This document shows, one piece after another, positions 16,041 to 28,375 of a stretch of 64,000 bases of DNA. Positions within the stretch are counted from its first letter, which is position 1; each line of letters begins with the position of its first letter. This DNA is from Thauera terpenica 58Eu (lineage in GTDB: Bacteria > Pseudomonadota > Gammaproteobacteria > Burkholderiales > Rhodocyclaceae): the NCBI RefSeq assembly GCF_000443165.1, contig NZ_ATJV01000059.1, positions 124,001 to 188,000 of the forward strand, given 5' to 3'. The notes beneath the pieces are model-generated. The model was given only the letters and a program-made list of their open reading frames with translations. It had not been told where the DNA came from and searched no databases. The position numbers and the translations under genes are program-made.

Positions 16041-18107
16041 ATGACAATGCCCCTGGTACGCACGCTTATTTCGATTGTCCTGACCATCGCCGCGCAGTCT
16101 GGAGCCATTGCGGCCAGGAACAGCGTCGACGGCGCAGCTGACCCGGACTTTTTCGACCTGAGTCTCGAACAACTCATGGACGTGGTCGTCACCTCGGTGT
16201 CCAAGCGCGAGCAATTGCTGTCGAACACTGCGGCCGCCGTGCATGTGATCACGGCCGAGGATATTCGCCGCAGCGGTGCGACCAACCTGCCCGAGGCCCT
16301 GCGCCTTGCGCCGGGCGTGCACGTCGCGCAATTCAGCAACAACCGCTGGAGCGTGTCGATTCGGGGTTTCGGCGGACGCTATGCGAACAAACTGCTGGTG
16401 CTGCAGGACGGGCGCAGCCTGTATACGCCGCTGTACTCGGGGGTGTTCTGGGAGTTTCAGGACATCCCGCTCGAGACCATCGAGCGCATCGAGATCGTAC
16501 GCGGCCCGGGCGCATCGATCTGGGGCGCAAACGCCGTCAACGGTGTCATCAACATCATTACCCGCAGCGCCCGCGGAGCGCCGGATGGCCAGCTTGCCAT
16601 GAGCGCCGGTGACAGCCTGCGCGGCAGCCTGTTCGCCAGTCGCAGCCTGGAAGTGGCCCCCGACACCCATCTCGAGGTGCACGCCAAGTCACAGTACGTC
16701 ACCCCCTCGTCCGCACTCGGCAATGACAAGGCGCGCGACTTCTGGCGCACCCGCCAGGCCGGCTTCCGCCTGGACCGCAGCGCGGACGATGACACTTTCC
16801 GCCTGCAGGGCTCGGTACGCAACAGCGCGGCCGGCGACGAGCTGACTCAAGGGACACCCGGCGTCGATCCCGTTCCGCTCGGCTACACCTCTTCTGCCGA
16901 CACCGCCTATGTCCTCGGGCGCTGGGAGCACCTGGATGCAAACGGCACAACGCACGCGCTGCAATCCTACTTCGAACACACCGAGCTCGACATCGGCATC
17001 GCCAGCGAACAACGCCACACCCTCGACATCGAATACCAGCAGCAACGCAGCCTCGGCAGCCAACACCAGGTGGTGTGGGGTGCGGGCTGGCGCTACAGCG
17101 AAGACCGTGTGCGTGGCGCCGCGCCCTACTCCCTGATCAAGGGCGAACGCGACCGGACCAATCTTTTCAGCCTGTTTGTACAGGACGAGATCACGCTCGT
17201 GCCCGAACGCTGGACCCTGACCCTGGGCAGCCGGCTCGAACATCACGACTACTCGGACCTCACGTTCCAGCCCAACGCGCGTCTGTTATTCACGCCTGAC
17301 ACACGGCACAGCCTGTGGGCCGCGGTGGCGCGGGCGGCGCGCACACCATCACGTGGCGAACGCTCGGTGACCGCGAGGCTGCCCGCACAGCAACAGGAAA
17401 TTCAGTTTCCCGGGGCACCCGGACCGAGCCCGATCCATGTCATTCCCTACATCACCGGCAGCACTGACTTCAGAACCGAGGAACTCGACGCCCTGGACCT
17501 GGGCTGGCGTACAAGCTGGAACCGCAACTTCAGCACCGAGCTCGCCGCCTACCATTACCGTTACGACCACCTGCGCGCAACGATCCCCGGCACACAACTC
17601 ATCCCCAGCGGCATACGCCCGGATGTGTTCTTGCTGCCGTCGATGCTGACCAACGCACTCAGCCCTCCCAACCGTGCACGATCCACCGGCCTGGAGCTGA
17701 GTGCGGACTGGCACGTGACACCGAACTGGCGCCTGCAGTCGTCCTACAGCGTGATGCACCTGCGGCTACCCGAGCCTTCGCGACCGTCCGAGTTCAGCGA
17801 AAACTCACCGGAACGGATGTTCTCCCTGCGCTCCGCCTTCAAACCCACAGCAAAGCTGCAGTGGGATGTGTGGCTGCGCCACACCAGCGCGACCAACACC
17901 TTCTTCATCGCTCCGCGGCAGCGCATCCCTGCTCACTGGGCTGTAGACATGCGGCTTGCGTGGCAGCCGAACAAGACGGTAGAGCTCGCGCTGGTCGGCC
18001 AGAACCTCTTCGACTCGCGCCACCTCGAGACCATCATGGAGCCGCTTGAATCACCCCTGACCGAGGTCGAGCGCAGCGTATACCTGCGCGCAGATTTCCG
18101 TTTCTGA
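16041..18107 (+). CDS. TonB-dependent outer-membrane receptor
   Basis: 688-aa TonB-dependent receptor. An N-terminal signal region is followed by a plug domain (about 50-165: VTSVSKREQLLSNTAAAVHVITAEDI, APGVHVAQFSNNRWSVSIRGF, IERIEIVRGPGASIWGANAVNGVINIIT) and a 22-strand barrel ending in the typical aromatic C-terminus YLRADFRF. The SLEQLMDVVVTSVSKRE opening is typical of receptors paired with YfiR-like and GGDEF/EAL proteins. The substrate is unknown; it may sense rather than import. First gene of a four-gene signalling operon, 6 bp before yfiR. Confidence 0.92.
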   Translation: MTMPLVRTLISIVLTIAAQSGAIAARNSVDGAADPDFFDLSLEQLMDVVVTSVSKREQLLSNTAAAVHVITAEDIRRSGATNLPEALRLAPGVHVAQFSNNRWSVSIRGFGGRYANKLLVLQDGRSLYTPLYSGVFWEFQDIPLETIERIEIVRGPGASIWGANAVNGVINIITRSARGAPDGQLAMSAGDSLRGSLFASRSLEVAPDTHLEVHAKSQYVTPSSALGNDKARDFWRTRQAGFRLDRSADDDTFRLQGSVRNSAAGDELTQGTPGVDPVPLGYTSSADTAYVLGRWEHLDANGTTHALQSYFEHTELDIGIASEQRHTLDIEYQQQRSLGSQHQVVWGAGWRYSEDRVRGAAPYSLIKGERDRTNLFSLFVQDEITLVPERWTLTLGSRLEHHDYSDLTFQPNARLLFTPDTRHSLWAAVARAARTPSRGERSVTARLPAQQQEIQFPGAPGPSPIHVIPYITGSTDFRTEELDALDLGWRTSWNRNFSTELAAYHYRYDHLRATIPGTQLIPSGIRPDVFLLPSMLTNALSPPNRARSTGLELSADWHVTPNWRLQSSYSVMHLRLPEPSRPSEFSENSPERMFSLRSAFKPTAKLQWDVWLRHTSATNTFFIAPRQRIPAHWAVDMRLAWQPNKTVELALVGQNLFDSRHLETIMEPLESPLTEVERSVYLRADFRF

Positions 18108-18113
18108 CGCGCC

Positions 18114-18680
18114 ATGCCGCTGCCCCGCCTGCCCTCCCGCTACTTCGCGCGCGCCCGATTCGTCGTTGTCGTGTCGACCGGATTGACGCTGGCTACGCTG
18201 CCCGCGTCCGCCGTCGAGCCACCTGAGAGCGCTCAGGTAAAGGCCGCGTTCGTCTTCAACTTCTTCAAGTTTGTCGAATGGCCTGCGCAGGCAAAAAGCC
18301 AGACTCCCCGCGGCATCGGCCTGTGCGTCATCGGCAATCGCCCGCTGGATGGAAATCTGAGCCTGCTCGCGGGCCGCAAGGTGGGCACACGGGTGATCGA
18401 CGTCATCCACAACCCTTCACCCGCCAGCGCCAGTCCTTGTGACCTAGCCTACATCGCGGATCTGGACTCAAGCTTTCTCAGGGACCTCCGGCGCGTGGCG
18501 CCGGGCACTCCCACCCTGACCGTCAGTGACCAGCGCGGCTTCATCGATGAAGGCGGCATGATCGAATTGCGCATCATCGACGGCAAGGTGCGTTTCGACA
18601 TCAACTTGCTCGTAGCCCGTGCCGCAAACCTCCAGCTCAGCAGCCAATTGCTGAAACTGGCCAACCGGGTGGTGCAGTGA
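18114..18680 (+). CDS. YfiR-family periplasmic protein
   Basis: 188-aa YfiR/HmsC-like (DUF4154) protein with an N-terminal signal (cleavage near ASAVEPP). The family core is visible: [28 protein letters not shown] and the C-terminal [37 protein letters not shown]. In pseudomonads YfiR is a periplasmic repressor of the diguanylate cyclase YfiN. Here the partner is more likely the next gene, a membrane sensor kinase, with which it overlaps by 4 bp (GTGA). Confidence 0.9.
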   Translation: MPLPRLPSRYFARARFVVVVSTGLTLATLPASAVEPPESAQVKAAFVFNFFKFVEWPAQAKSQTPRGIGLCVIGNRPLDGNLSLLAGRKVGTRVIDVIHNPSPASASPCDLAYIADLDSSFLRDLRRVAPGTPTLTVSDQRGFIDEGGMIELRIIDGKVRFDINLLVARAANLQLSSQLLKLANRVVQ

Positions 18681-21076
18681 AGCTCGCCTTCCCCGACTTT
18701 CGCGACCAGCCCCTGGCTCGCAAGCTGACGCTGATCCTGGCGGGCACCTCCGCTGCAGTCATCCTGATCACCACGCTGATCTTCTCCACAAGCGGCCTGT
18801 ACAGAGTCTACAACGACGCACACAACCGCCTGGCCACCCTGGTGCAGATGACCAGCCAGAACAGCCAGGCAGCACTGAGCTTTGGCGATGCGCGTGCGGC
18901 ACAAGCCACCCTCGACGCGCTTGGCGCGGAACCCAGCGTGCACCGCGCCCTGCTCAGAACAGCCGACACTGCCCCCCTGGCCGAATACAGACGTCCCGAC
19001 GAAGGCAGCGGCCGGTCGTTCGGGACGCTGGTCTACATCATCGAGCACACCCTGCCATCACGGCTCCTTCTGGCGCGGCCGGTCACGGTCGCGGGCGAGC
19101 ACGTGGGCGAACTCGAGATCGAAGTGAGGCTCACCGAGACCTGGATCAAGTTCGGCTTCGAAATGCTGCTCATCAACCTGCTGGCCGTCTGTGCGGCATC
19201 GATCGCGGTGGTCCTCGGCCTGCGCATGAAGGATCAGATCACCTCTCCGCTCGCGGACCTTGCGCGTGCGGCGAGCGATGTGGTCACGCAACAGCGCTAC
19301 GACGTCCGGGTAGCCAAGGCGGGCAACGACGAAGTCGGCGCACTGGTTGACGAGTTCAACCGCATGCTGGGCGAGATCGAGGCGCGCGACCTTGCACTGC
19401 AGAACCACCGTGACAATCTGGAGCGCGAGGTCGAAGAGCGCACTGCCGAGCTACGCCATGCCAAGGAGGCTGCCGAGGCCGCGAACCAGGCAAAGTCACA
19501 CTTTCTCGCCACCATGAGCCACGAAATCCGCACGCCGATGAACGGCGTGCTGGGCATGACCGAGTTGCTGCTCGCCTCGGCGCTTGACGAAGACCAGACG
19601 CGCAAGGCCCATGCCGCCCTGGAATCGGGCAGAAACCTGATGACCATCCTCAACGACATGCTCGACTTCTCCAAGATCGAAGCCGGTCACATGGAGCTCG
19701 AGTCGATACCGCTCGAGCTCGCGCGCCTGGTGGATGAGGTCATCGCGCTAGCCTCACCCGCCGCACAGGGAAAGGGGCTCAAGCTCGTGTCCAGTCTGTC
19801 AGCCGAGCTTCCCAGGTGCGTACGCGGCGACCCCACGCGCTTGCGCCAGGTGCTCAACAACTTGATCAACAATGCCATCAAGTTTACTGACACGGGCACG
19901 GTCGGCATTGCCGTGTCCGCCCGCCCCAGCGCGACACGAAACAGCGTGCAGTTGTGCTTCGAGGTGCATGATACGGGCATCGGGTTCGACCCGAACACGC
20001 TGCCACGGCTGTTCGAGAGGTTCTCGCAGGCCGACAGCACCACGACGCGACGTTTTGGCGGAACAGGCCTGGGCCTGGCGATCGTCCGCCGCCTGATTGA
20101 GCTCATGGGCGGCAGCATCCAGGTTGAGAGCGCTCTGGGCGAGGGCTCGACGTTCCGCATCGAGTTGCCCACCACACTGGAAAGCATGAGCACACCCGAC
20201 ACTCCGCCGCCGCTTGCGAAGCTCGACCAGCCCCCCGAGGACTGGCGAGGCCTACGCATCCTGGTGGTCGAAGACAACCCGGTCAATCAGATTCTGGCGC
20301 TCGAACAACTGCAGCGACTCGGATGCAGCGTGCATCTTTGCGCTAACGGTGCCCAGGCGATCGAGACCTGTCGTGCAGCCCGCTTCGACCTGATCCTGAT
20401 GGATTGCCAGATGCCGGTCATGGACGGCTTCGAAGCGACGCGCCGGATCATCGCCGAGCACGGCGGTGCCGCCCCGTGCCCGATCGTGGCGATGACGGCA
20501 AACGCGATGCGGGGTGACCGCGAGTCGTGCCTGGGTGCGGGCATGGTGGATTTTCTCGCCAAACCTTATCGCAGTACCGACCTCATCGCGATGCTGACAC
20601 GCTGGCTGCGGTCGCCAATGACAAGCCAAGTCGCACCTGCGCCGCTCGATACGGCGTCCACGGTCGGGGCGATGGACGAGGCGACGCAAAGGAGCACCCT
20701 GCCCCCCATCCTCGACACCGAGGTTCTCGTCGCGCTGGCCAACCAGCACTCAGGTGGCAAGGCGCTGCTCACGCGCGTCGCATCGGTGTTCAAGAATGAA
20801 GCGGGCAAACAGCTGGAGTCGCTGCAGCGGGCCTGGACAACGGGCGACATCAACACTGCTGCGCGCGCGGCCCACACCCTCAAGTCAAGCAGCGCGACGC
20901 TGGGCGCAATGCGGCTCTCGGCACATTGCCACAAGATCGAGAGCGCCCTGCGCGCGGGCGAGCACACGCATGTCGAGCGCTGGACCAATGAGGCGAGCGC
21001 CACCTGCGAGGACACCCTGCGCGCCCTTGATGAGGCTCTGGCCCACATGAACGGAAAGACAGACCAACATGCGTGA
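18677..21076 (+). CDS. Hybrid sensor histidine kinase (CHASE8-HAMP-HisKA-HATPase-REC-Hpt)
   Basis: 799-aa inner-membrane hybrid kinase. Order of domains: TM1 (about 17-37), periplasmic CHASE8-like sensor (about 40-155), TM2, HAMP, coiled coil, HisKA with His282 in [11 protein letters not shown], HATPase ([26 protein letters not shown]), REC with Asp576 in [13 protein letters not shown], and Hpt with His733 in [14 protein letters not shown]. It has a complete internal phosphorelay. CHASE8 sensors commonly pair with YfiR-type proteins. The GTG start overlaps the yfiR stop, and the 3' end overlaps the next gene by 8 bp, so phosphotransfer from Hpt to that gene's REC domain is likely. Confidence 0.93.
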   Translation: MKLAFPDFRDQPLARKLTLILAGTSAAVILITTLIFSTSGLYRVYNDAHNRLATLVQMTSQNSQAALSFGDARAAQATLDALGAEPSVHRALLRTADTAPLAEYRRPDEGSGRSFGTLVYIIEHTLPSRLLLARPVTVAGEHVGELEIEVRLTETWIKFGFEMLLINLLAVCAASIAVVLGLRMKDQITSPLADLARAASDVVTQQRYDVRVAKAGNDEVGALVDEFNRMLGEIEARDLALQNHRDNLEREVEERTAELRHAKEAAEAANQAKSHFLATMSHEIRTPMNGVLGMTELLLASALDEDQTRKAHAALESGRNLMTILNDMLDFSKIEAGHMELESIPLELARLVDEVIALASPAAQGKGLKLVSSLSAELPRCVRGDPTRLRQVLNNLINNAIKFTDTGTVGIAVSARPSATRNSVQLCFEVHDTGIGFDPNTLPRLFERFSQADSTTTRRFGGTGLGLAIVRRLIELMGGSIQVESALGEGSTFRIELPTTLESMSTPDTPPPLAKLDQPPEDWRGLRILVVEDNPVNQILALEQLQRLGCSVHLCANGAQAIETCRAARFDLILMDCQMPVMDGFEATRRIIAEHGGAAPCPIVAMTANAMRGDRESCLGAGMVDFLAKPYRSTDLIAMLTRWLRSPMTSQVAPAPLDTASTVGAMDEATQRSTLPPILDTEVLVALANQHSGGKALLTRVASVFKNEAGKQLESLQRAWTTGDINTAARAAHTLKSSSATLGAMRLSAHCHKIESALRAGEHTHVERWTNEASATCEDTLRALDEALAHMNGKTDQHA

Positions 21077-23174
21077 GCAGACCCGAGTCCTGATCGTCGA
21101 CGACGACGCCGTCACCCTGATGCTGGTGGCCAACGCGATGTCAGACGCCGGCCATGAAGCCCTGGAGGCCGACAGTGGCGAGGCGGCGATCGCGCTGCTG
21201 AAGGAATGCCTGCCTGACATCATCTTGCTCGACCTGCAGATGCCGGGCATGGGTGGGCTCGCCTTCTGCCGCTGGCTGCGCGCACAAGCCCTGCTGTCCA
21301 CCCTGCCCGTGCTGGTGATGACAGGGCTGGACAACAGCGCAACGATAGAGAGCGCATTCGACGCGGGGGCCTCGGACTTCATCGCCAAGCCCTTCAATTT
21401 CAGCATCCTCTCCCACCGTGTCCGCTTCCTGCTGCGCGCACGCACAAATCTCCTCGCGCTGGAGCGCAGTCGCCGCAATCTGGCCGACGCCCAGGTCATC
21501 GCCCGCCTCGGCAGTTGGGAACTGGACCGTGCATCGGGTGAGGCGATATGCTCGGATCAGCTTTTCAAGGTGCTCGACCGCGATCCCGCCAACACCGAAC
21601 CGACCATCGCAAACTTCATCGCCGGCGTCCATCCGGCCGAAAGGCCGGGTCTGAAGGCTGCGATCGAAGCGGCTGTCTCACAACAACAGCCACTCGAGCA
21701 CATCTTCCGCTTCGTGGCCCGCAATGGCCAGCCGCGCTGGATTCACCTGCGCGTCAGGTTCGACTACGATGACTCGGGCCGGGCCGTGCGCTCGCATGGA
21801 ACGGTGCAGGACATTACCGAACAGCGCGGCATTGAGGCACGCATCGACTATCTGACCCGGCACGACTCAAGCACCGGCCTGCCCAACCGCAGCAATTTCC
21901 TGCAGCGTCTTGGCGCCAGCCTTGCCCTGCCGCCAAGCCATGGCAACATCGCCACGCTGCACCTTGCCCTCGACCGCTACCACCTGATCAGTGACAGCCT
22001 CGGGCCTGAAGCGGTGGACATGATCCTGCGCCAGGCCTCGCAACGCCTGTTGCGCTGCGTCAGAGACAGCGAACCCACCGCCTTCGGACCACCCGAAAGA
22101 CACGCAGGCACCGTGCTGGCACGCTGGGGCGGTGACGAGTTCATCCTGATGATGCCGGGCCAGTCCGGCCCTCAGGATGCCATACGTCTTGCCCGCGTCA
22201 TGCTGGAGAAACTGCGTCGCCCGTTTCGCATTGGCGAACACGAGATCAAGCTCGACGCCCATATCGGTGTCGCCATGTCCCCCATCGACGGTAGCACCGC
22301 GTCAGCACTCACCCACGCCAGTAGCGTGGCGACAAACCACGCCCGCAACACCCGCATGGCAGAGCCGCAATTCTATTCAGCCGAACTCAACGCCGACGCC
22401 CGCCTGCGTCTCCGGCTTGAGCGCGACCTGCGCCAGGCACTCAGCGCCGAGGGTGGTGACGAACTCATCCTGCATTACCAGCCCCAGTTCGATCACCATG
22501 GCCGCATTCATGCCGCAGAAGCGCTCCTCCGCTGGCAACACCCCACCCTCGGACTGCTTCCGCCCGGTCAATTCATCCCTCTTGCGGAGGAAAGCGGACT
22601 CATCATCGTGCTCGGGATATGGGTGATTCGTACCGTCTGCCGTCAGCTACGCCAATGGTCCGAAGCCGGGCTGCAAAACGTCACCATCGCAATCAACCTC
22701 GCCAGCCCCCACTTTCTCGACCCCGGGCTGCTGCCCCTGCTCGACGAGGTAACGCAAGCCAACGGAATTGACCCCCGCCAGATCGAACTCGAGCTCACCG
22801 AAAGCATGGTGATGGAAGACTCCGACCTGGTGCGCAACACCCTCGCCCGCATCCACGAACGAGGTTTTCTGCTCTCTATCGATGACTTCGGCACAGGCTT
22901 TTCGTCCCTGCGCCACCTCAGCTTCCTGCCACTCGATACGCTGAAGATCGATCGCAGCTTCATCCAGAACATGCTGGAGGGGCCGCGTCAGGCGGCGGTG
23001 GTGCGCGGCATCATCGCGCTCGCCAAGAGTCTCGGCCTGCAGGTCGTGGCCGAAGGCGTGGAAACACAGGAGCAGGCAAGCGCGGTAAGGCATGAGGGCT
23101 GCGACCTGATGCAGGGCTTTCTCCATGCCCGGCCCATGCCGGCAGAGACCTTCGCGCTACGGCTGAAGGACTGA
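21069..23174 (+). CDS. Response regulator with PAS, degenerate GGDEF and EAL domains
   Basis: 701-aa cytosolic c-di-GMP enzyme. REC (1-125, acceptor Asp in [13 protein letters not shown]), PAS (about 135-245), GGDEF (about 250-415), EAL (about 425-695). GGDEF keeps the signature RWGGDEF, but the substrate/metal block reads [19 protein letters not shown], so the Mg-binding Asp is Ala and the guanine-contact Asn is Ser; no RxxD I-site precedes it. EAL keeps EALLRW, the Asn of [25 protein letters not shown] and AEGVET. The likely net activity is phosphodiesterase under phosphorelay control. Last gene of the operon. Confidence 0.92.
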   Translation: MREQTRVLIVDDDAVTLMLVANAMSDAGHEALEADSGEAAIALLKECLPDIILLDLQMPGMGGLAFCRWLRAQALLSTLPVLVMTGLDNSATIESAFDAGASDFIAKPFNFSILSHRVRFLLRARTNLLALERSRRNLADAQVIARLGSWELDRASGEAICSDQLFKVLDRDPANTEPTIANFIAGVHPAERPGLKAAIEAAVSQQQPLEHIFRFVARNGQPRWIHLRVRFDYDDSGRAVRSHGTVQDITEQRGIEARIDYLTRHDSSTGLPNRSNFLQRLGASLALPPSHGNIATLHLALDRYHLISDSLGPEAVDMILRQASQRLLRCVRDSEPTAFGPPERHAGTVLARWGGDEFILMMPGQSGPQDAIRLARVMLEKLRRPFRIGEHEIKLDAHIGVAMSPIDGSTASALTHASSVATNHARNTRMAEPQFYSAELNADARLRLRLERDLRQALSAEGGDELILHYQPQFDHHGRIHAAEALLRWQHPTLGLLPPGQFIPLAEESGLIIVLGIWVIRTVCRQLRQWSEAGLQNVTIAINLASPHFLDPGLLPLLDEVTQANGIDPRQIELELTESMVMEDSDLVRNTLARIHERGFLLSIDDFGTGFSSLRHLSFLPLDTLKIDRSFIQNMLEGPRQAAVVRGIIALAKSLGLQVVAEGVETQEQASAVRHEGCDLMQGFLHARPMPAETFALRLKD

Positions 23175-23211
23175 GCCCTGGGCACAGCGCGCTGCGCTCG
23201 GGAGCTGTCGC

Positions 23212-24261
23212 TCAGCGCATGAAGCGCTCCTCGGCGATGGCATCGGCCACCTCGCCGGTCGGACGCGCCTCCTTGCGTGCGCGCGCGAAGATCTCCAGCA
23301 GATTGTCGTGGATGCCTTCGATGTGCGCGATCAATGCGGCGCGCTCGAAGCCGATGCGTTCATGATAGACATCGATGATGCCACCCGCGTTGATCACGTA
23401 GTCGGGCGCATACAGGATGTCGCGCTTCATCAAGGCCACGCCGTGACGTGGCTCGGCAAGCTGATTGTTGGCCGCGCCGGCGACGATGGCGGCCTTGAGC
23501 TGGGGGATGGTCGTGTCATTGAGGACGGCGCCCAGCGCGCAGGGCGCAAAGACGTCGACATCGAGGCCGAAGATCTCATCCGGCGCGACCACGGTGGCGC
23601 CCAGCTCCTTGCCGGCCTGAAGCAAGGGTTCGCGGTGGATGTCGGTGATCCACAGCTGGGCTCCGGCCGCCTTCAGCTGGCGAGCCAGGTCAAGGCCGAC
23701 ATTGCCCACGCCCTGTACGGCGACGCGCAGACCCGCGAGCGAGTCGCGCCCGAGCTTCTCCTGCACCGCAGCCTTGATGCCGACGAAAACGCCATAAGCG
23801 GTGGCAGGCGACGGGTCACCGCTGCGCGTGCCCTGATCCGACGGCTTGTCCACGATGCCTGCAACATGAGAGGTGAGCTGCGCCATGATCTTCATGTCGG
23901 CGACGCTGGTGCCGGAATCCTCGGCGGCGATGTAGCGCCCGTTCAACTGCTCGAGCGCGCGTGCAAAGGCGGCGAGCAGTTCGGGCGTCTTGTGCGTACG
24001 CGGGTTGCCGATGATGACGGACTTGCCGCCGCCGAGCTTCAGCCTGGCCATCGCCGACTTGTAGGTCATGCCGCGCGACAGGCGGAGCACGTCGCGGATT
24101 GCTTCGTCCTCGCTGGCGTAGGGCCACATGCGGCAGCCCCCGAGCGCGGGGCCCAGATTGGAGTTGTGGATGGCGATGATCGCCTTCAGTCCGCTCTTGT
24201 CATCGCTGACGAAGACGACCTGCTCGTGGTCGGCGAAGTCGCTCAGGGAAAATACGGCCAT
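23212..24261 (-). CDS. Leu/Phe/Val-type amino acid dehydrogenase
   Basis: 349-aa NAD-dependent dehydrogenase of the Glu/Leu/Phe/Val family; oxidatively deaminates branched-chain or aromatic amino acids to 2-oxo acids. Catalytic lysines are visible in MTYKSAMA (Lys68) and LGGGKSVI (Lys80). The NAD loop is GVGNVG at 184-189, and the [10 protein letters not shown] block is of leucine-dehydrogenase type. The start at 24261 follows AAGGAG; longer in-frame starts give an Arg-rich unconserved extension. It lies 115 bp downstream of the fused ferredoxin oxidoreductase, which would take its 2-oxo acid product. Confidence 0.92.
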   Translation of the reverse strand: MAVFSLSDFADHEQVVFVSDDKSGLKAIIAIHNSNLGPALGGCRMWPYASEDEAIRDVLRLSRGMTYKSAMARLKLGGGKSVIIGNPRTHKTPELLAAFARALEQLNGRYIAAEDSGTSVADMKIMAQLTSHVAGIVDKPSDQGTRSGDPSPATAYGVFVGIKAAVQEKLGRDSLAGLRVAVQGVGNVGLDLARQLKAAGAQLWITDIHREPLLQAGKELGATVVAPDEIFGLDVDVFAPCALGAVLNDTTIPQLKAAIVAGAANNQLAEPRHGVALMKRDILYAPDYVINAGGIIDVYHERIGFERAALIAHIEGIHDNLLEIFARARKEARPTGEVADAIAEERFMR

Positions 24262-24376
24262 GCTGTGTCTCCTTCCTTGTGGGAACGTGGGGGTTTGTCG
24301 CCTTCCGGCGCCGCTCCTGGCAGCGCTGGAAGGGCAACGGGGATGATGCGCAATGGGGTAAGCAAGGGCATGAGGC

Positions 24377-27300
24377 TCAGCCCGGGATGATCGCGATCGT
24401 CGTGCGCGCCTTGGTCGCCAGCGCCGCACTCGGCGCACGGCGCTGGCGGAGATCCTCGAGCAGGCTCGCCTGGCGCTTGCGAGCGCTGGCAAGATAGCGC
24501 TCGCGGACGTGGCCGAAGCCGCGGATCTGCTCGGGAATCGCAGCCAGTTCGATCGCTGCCTCGTGGCTGGCCGGGTCGAGATGGGCCAGGATCTCGTCGA
24601 CGATGCGCTCGTAGTCGGCGATCAGCTCGCGGTCGAGCTTGCGATCATGGCTGCGGGCAAAGGGATCAAGTACCGAGCCGCGCAGGTGGCGGAACTTCGT
24701 CAGCACGCGCATCGCCTTCAGCATCCACGGGCCGTATTCCTTCTTCTGCAACTCGCCGCTGTGCACATCCCTGTCAGCCAGGGCCGGTGGCGCGAGGTGG
24801 AAGACGAGCTTGTAGGCGCCCTCGAACTGCTCCTCGACGCGCTTCAGGAAGTCGCTGTCGGTATACAGCCGTGCCACCTCGTACTCGTCCTTGTAGGCGA
24901 GCAGCTTATGGTAGCCGCGTGCCACCGCCTCGGTGAGCAGGGTGATTCCAGGAGCGAGCTTCGCTTCAGCCGCCCGCACGCGCTCGACCAGCCTGGCGTA
25001 GCGCTCGGCGTAGGCTGCGTCCTGGTAGTCGGTGAGTTGGGCCTTGCGGCGCGCGATGAGCTCATCGACGCTGGTCGACAACTTGTGGTGTTCCGGCGTG
25101 CCGAACTGGGGCCTGGCCGCCTCGACGACCCCTTTCAGGTCCACTGCGGCACGGCGGCCCCACAGCAAGGCGGCCTTGTTGGCCTCGATCGCAGTGCCAT
25201 TGATCTCGATCGCACGCTCGATGGCCTGCCGCGACAGTGGCACCAGGCCGCGCTGCCAGGCGTAGCCGAGCATGAACAGGTTGGTGGCGATCGAGTCGCC
25301 GAGCAGCTCGGTGGCGAGCTCGGTGGCGTCGAGGAACTCGGCACACTCAGCGCCCACCGCGTCCACGATCTGCGCCTCCATCGCCCGCGCCGGGAACTGC
25401 GGATCCGGGCTGGCACCCACGTCGCCGCTGCGCGCCTGGGCGGCGAAGCCGCGCACGAACTCGCTGGTGTTGCTCTGGGCGCGATTGATGACGACGCGGG
25501 TGAGACCTTTCTGCATCTTGGCCAGCGACTCGTCGCTGGCGGCCACCACCAGGTCGCAGCCGATCACCGCATTGGCTTCACCGGCGGCAACCCGGGCGGC
25601 GTGGAGCTGCTCGGGGCGGTCGGCGATGCGCACGTGCGACCACACTGCGCCCCCCTTCTGCGCCAGACCGGCCATGTCCAGCACCGAGATGCCCTTGCCT
25701 TCCAGGTGTGCTGCCATGCCCAGCAGGGCGCCGATGGTGACCACACCGGTACCGCCGACGCCAGTGATGAGGATGCCCCAGGGCGCAGCGGTGTCGGGCA
25801 GCTGTGGCTCGGGCAGTGCAGCAGCAAGCTGGTCAGGTGCGCTCGCTCCGCTGGCCTTGCCCTTCCTCAGCTTGCCGCCCTCGACGGTGACGAAACTCGG
25901 GCAGAAGCCGTTCACGCAGGAGTAATCCTTGTTGCATGAGGACTGGTCGATGAAGCGCTTGCGACCGAACTCGGTGTCGACCGACGCCACCGACATGCAG
26001 TTCGATTTTTCGCTGCAGTCGCCACAGCCTTCGCACACCAGGTCGTTGATGACGACGCGCTTGGCAGGGTCGGGAAACTTGCCGCGCTTGCGGCGGCGGC
26101 GCTTCTCCGCGGCGCAGGTCTGGTCGTAAATGATCGCAGTCACCGACGGCGTCGTGCGCAGCTCGCGCTGCACCGCGTCGAGCTCGTCACGGTGGCGCAC
26201 CGGCACACCGTGCGGTAGATCGGCCGGACCGTAGGCGCGCGACGTGCCGTCGTTGACCACGACCACGGTGCCAACGCCTTCGGCGAGCAATTGACGGGCG
26301 ATGATAGGCACCGACAGGGCGCCGTCGTGCGGCTGGCCTCCGGTCATGGCCACCGCGTCGTTGTAGAGGATCTTGTAGGTGATGTTCACCTTGGCCGCCA
26401 CCGCCGCGCGGATGGCGAGGATGCCCGAGTGCATGTAGGTGCCGTCGCCGAGATTGGCGAACACATGGGGCGTGCGGGTGAAGGGGGCCTGGCCCACCCA
26501 GGGCACGCCCTCGCCGCCCATCTGACAGAAAGTCTGGGTGTGCTCGGGCGACAACCAGGTCGCCATGTAGTGGCAACCGATACCGGCGATGGCGCGCGAA
26601 CCTTCCGGCACCTTGGTCGACGTATTGTGCGGACAGCCCGAGCAGTAGTGCGGCACGCGCTCGATCGACAGCCGTGGTCTGGCGAGCGCGGCTTCCTTGG
26701 CCTCGATGAAGGCAAGCCGCGCCTTGATGCGCTCGGAGGTGTGGAAGCGCGCGATGCGGCCGGCGATCGCACGCGCAATCATCGCCGGAGTGAGCTCGCC
26801 GGCCGCAGGCAGCAGCCATTCGCCATGCGGCATCCTGGACCCGTTTTCAGCGGGTAAGGCCCACTCGCCCTTCTCATCGAACTTGCCGATGACGCGCGGA
26901 CGTACCGCCTCCTTCCAGTTGTAGAGCTCTTCCTTCAGCTGATACTCGAGGAACTGACGCTTCTCCTCGATGACCAGAACCTCCTCCAGCCCGTCGGCGA
27001 ACTGCCGCACGCCTTCGGCCTCGAGCGGCCACACCATGCCGACCTTGTACACACGCAGGCCGATCGCCGAGGCGGTGGCTTCATCGATGCCGAGGTCGTC
27101 GAGCGCCTGGCGCACGTCGAGATAGCTCTTGCCGCTGGTGATGATGCCAAGCCGGGCAGTGGAGCTGTCGATCACCGTGCGGTTGAGCCTGTTCACACGG
27201 CAATAGGCGAGTGCGGCGTACAGCTTGTGGTGCAGCAGGCGCTTTTCCTGCACCAGCGGCGGATCGGGCCAGCGCAGGTTGAGGCCATCGGCCGGTAGCG

Positions 27301-27994
27301 GGAAGTCCTCCGCCGACGGGATCACGGTCTCCACCCGGAACGGATCGACCTCCACCGAGGAGGAGGTCTCCACCGTATCGGTCAGCGCCTTGAACGCCAC
27401 CCAGCAGCCCGAATAGCGCGACAGCGCGAAGCCGTGCACACCATATTCCAGGTACTCCTGGATGCCGGCAGGCGCCAGTACCGGCATCATCAGGGCCTTG
27501 AAGACGTGCTCGGTCTGGTGCGGCAAGGTCGAGGACTTGGCTGCATGGTCATCGCCGGCGATCACCAGCACACCTCCATGCTTCGAGGTGCCGGCGGCAT
27601 TGGCATGACGCAGCACGTCGCCGCTGCGGTCCACACCCGGCCCCTTGCCATACCAGATCGAGAACACGCCGTCGTAGTTGGCCTTGGGGTCGAGCTCGAG
27701 TTGCTGCGTGCCCCACACCGCGGTTGCGGCAAGGTCTTCGTTGAGGCCGGGCTGAAAGCGGATCTGCATGGGCTCGAGGAATTTCTTCGCCTTCCAGAAC
27801 TCCTGGTCGACGTTGCCCAGCGGCGAGCCGCGATAGCCGGTGACGAAGCCGGCCGTATTCAGGCCGGCCGCTTCGTCTCGCAGCTTCTGGATCATGGGCA
27901 GGCGCACCAGGGCCTGGATGCCGGTCATCCAGGCGCGACCCGTCTTGAGGGTGTATTTGTCGTCGAGGCTGACGTTGTGCAAGGTGTTCGACAT
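24377..27994 (-). CDS. Indolepyruvate ferredoxin oxidoreductase, fused alpha-gamma type
   Basis: 1205-aa thiamine-diphosphate, Fe-S enzyme that decarboxylates 2-oxo acids (aryl or branched) to acyl-CoA, passing electrons to ferredoxin. The N-terminal pyrimidine-binding half ([34 protein letters not shown]) is followed by the TPP half ([39 protein letters not shown]), a cysteine-rich cluster ([14 protein letters not shown]...[15 protein letters not shown]), then the gamma domain ([18 protein letters not shown]). It is a single chain instead of separate IorA/IorB. The start at 27994 precedes [20 protein letters not shown]; longer frames are unsupported. Confidence 0.93.
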   Translation of the reverse strand: MSNTLHNVSLDDKYTLKTGRAWMTGIQALVRLPMIQKLRDEAAGLNTAGFVTGYRGSPLGNVDQEFWKAKKFLEPMQIRFQPGLNEDLAATAVWGTQQLELDPKANYDGVFSIWYGKGPGVDRSGDVLRHANAAGTSKHGGVLVIAGDDHAAKSSTLPHQTEHVFKALMMPVLAPAGIQEYLEYGVHGFALSRYSGCWVAFKALTDTVETSSSVEVDPFRVETVIPSAEDFPLPADGLNLRWPDPPLVQEKRLLHHKLYAALAYCRVNRLNRTVIDSSTARLGIITSGKSYLDVRQALDDLGIDEATASAIGLRVYKVGMVWPLEAEGVRQFADGLEEVLVIEEKRQFLEYQLKEELYNWKEAVRPRVIGKFDEKGEWALPAENGSRMPHGEWLLPAAGELTPAMIARAIAGRIARFHTSERIKARLAFIEAKEAALARPRLSIERVPHYCSGCPHNTSTKVPEGSRAIAGIGCHYMATWLSPEHTQTFCQMGGEGVPWVGQAPFTRTPHVFANLGDGTYMHSGILAIRAAVAAKVNITYKILYNDAVAMTGGQPHDGALSVPIIARQLLAEGVGTVVVVNDGTSRAYGPADLPHGVPVRHRDELDAVQRELRTTPSVTAIIYDQTCAAEKRRRRKRGKFPDPAKRVVINDLVCEGCGDCSEKSNCMSVASVDTEFGRKRFIDQSSCNKDYSCVNGFCPSFVTVEGGKLRKGKASGASAPDQLAAALPEPQLPDTAAPWGILITGVGGTGVVTIGALLGMAAHLEGKGISVLDMAGLAQKGGAVWSHVRIADRPEQLHAARVAAGEANAVIGCDLVVAASDESLAKMQKGLTRVVINRAQSNTSEFVRGFAAQARSGDVGASPDPQFPARAMEAQIVDAVGAECAEFLDATELATELLGDSIATNLFMLGYAWQRGLVPLSRQAIERAIEINGTAIEANKAALLWGRRAAVDLKGVVEAARPQFGTPEHHKLSTSVDELIARRKAQLTDYQDAAYAERYARLVERVRAAEAKLAPGITLLTEAVARGYHKLLAYKDEYEVARLYTDSDFLKRVEEQFEGAYKLVFHLAPPALADRDVHSGELQKKEYGPWMLKAMRVLTKFRHLRGSVLDPFARSHDRKLDRELIADYERIVDEILAHLDPASHEAAIELAAIPEQIRGFGHVRERYLASARKRQASLLEDLRQRRAPSAALATKARTTIAIIPG

Positions 27995-28375
27995 GGTGGT
28001 GTGAACTGCCACCTGCCACCCCGTTGTCGCGGTTGGCGCCAAGGGGTCGCAAGCCGGCGTTGTCTCCTTCAGTGATGGGTTTGCTTGGGCGTCCGGGGCG
28101 GCGGACAACGGTTCGCATGCTACGGAGCACGAGGGGAAAATTTTTCCTTTTTGACGGCCTCCACGACCAACATAAGAAAAACTATTTCGCACATCACGAT
28201 TACTATTCACCGCGTCCGACGGAAGCCATCCGCTACCCGGCACCATAAGAACAGGGGCGATCAAGCCCGCAGTCGAAACCATGCCCGAGCCGCACAAACG
28301 CCGAGGGCACAGCTAAACTGCCCGCTTTTTTGTTCCGCCGCGCCACGAGCGCAGATACAGAACGAGGAGACTACC
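27995..28375. other. 381-bp divergent spacer
   Basis: Separates the ferredoxin oxidoreductase (minus) from the amino-acid transporter unit (plus). It contains an AT-rich block with a GGAAAA-T-TTTTCC palindrome (28135-28147), followed by T5GACGG and other A/T runs, the kind of tract Lrp/AsnC proteins bind. A TAAACT -10-like hexamer near 28313 points toward the transporter. No gene is seen. Confidence 0.55.
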
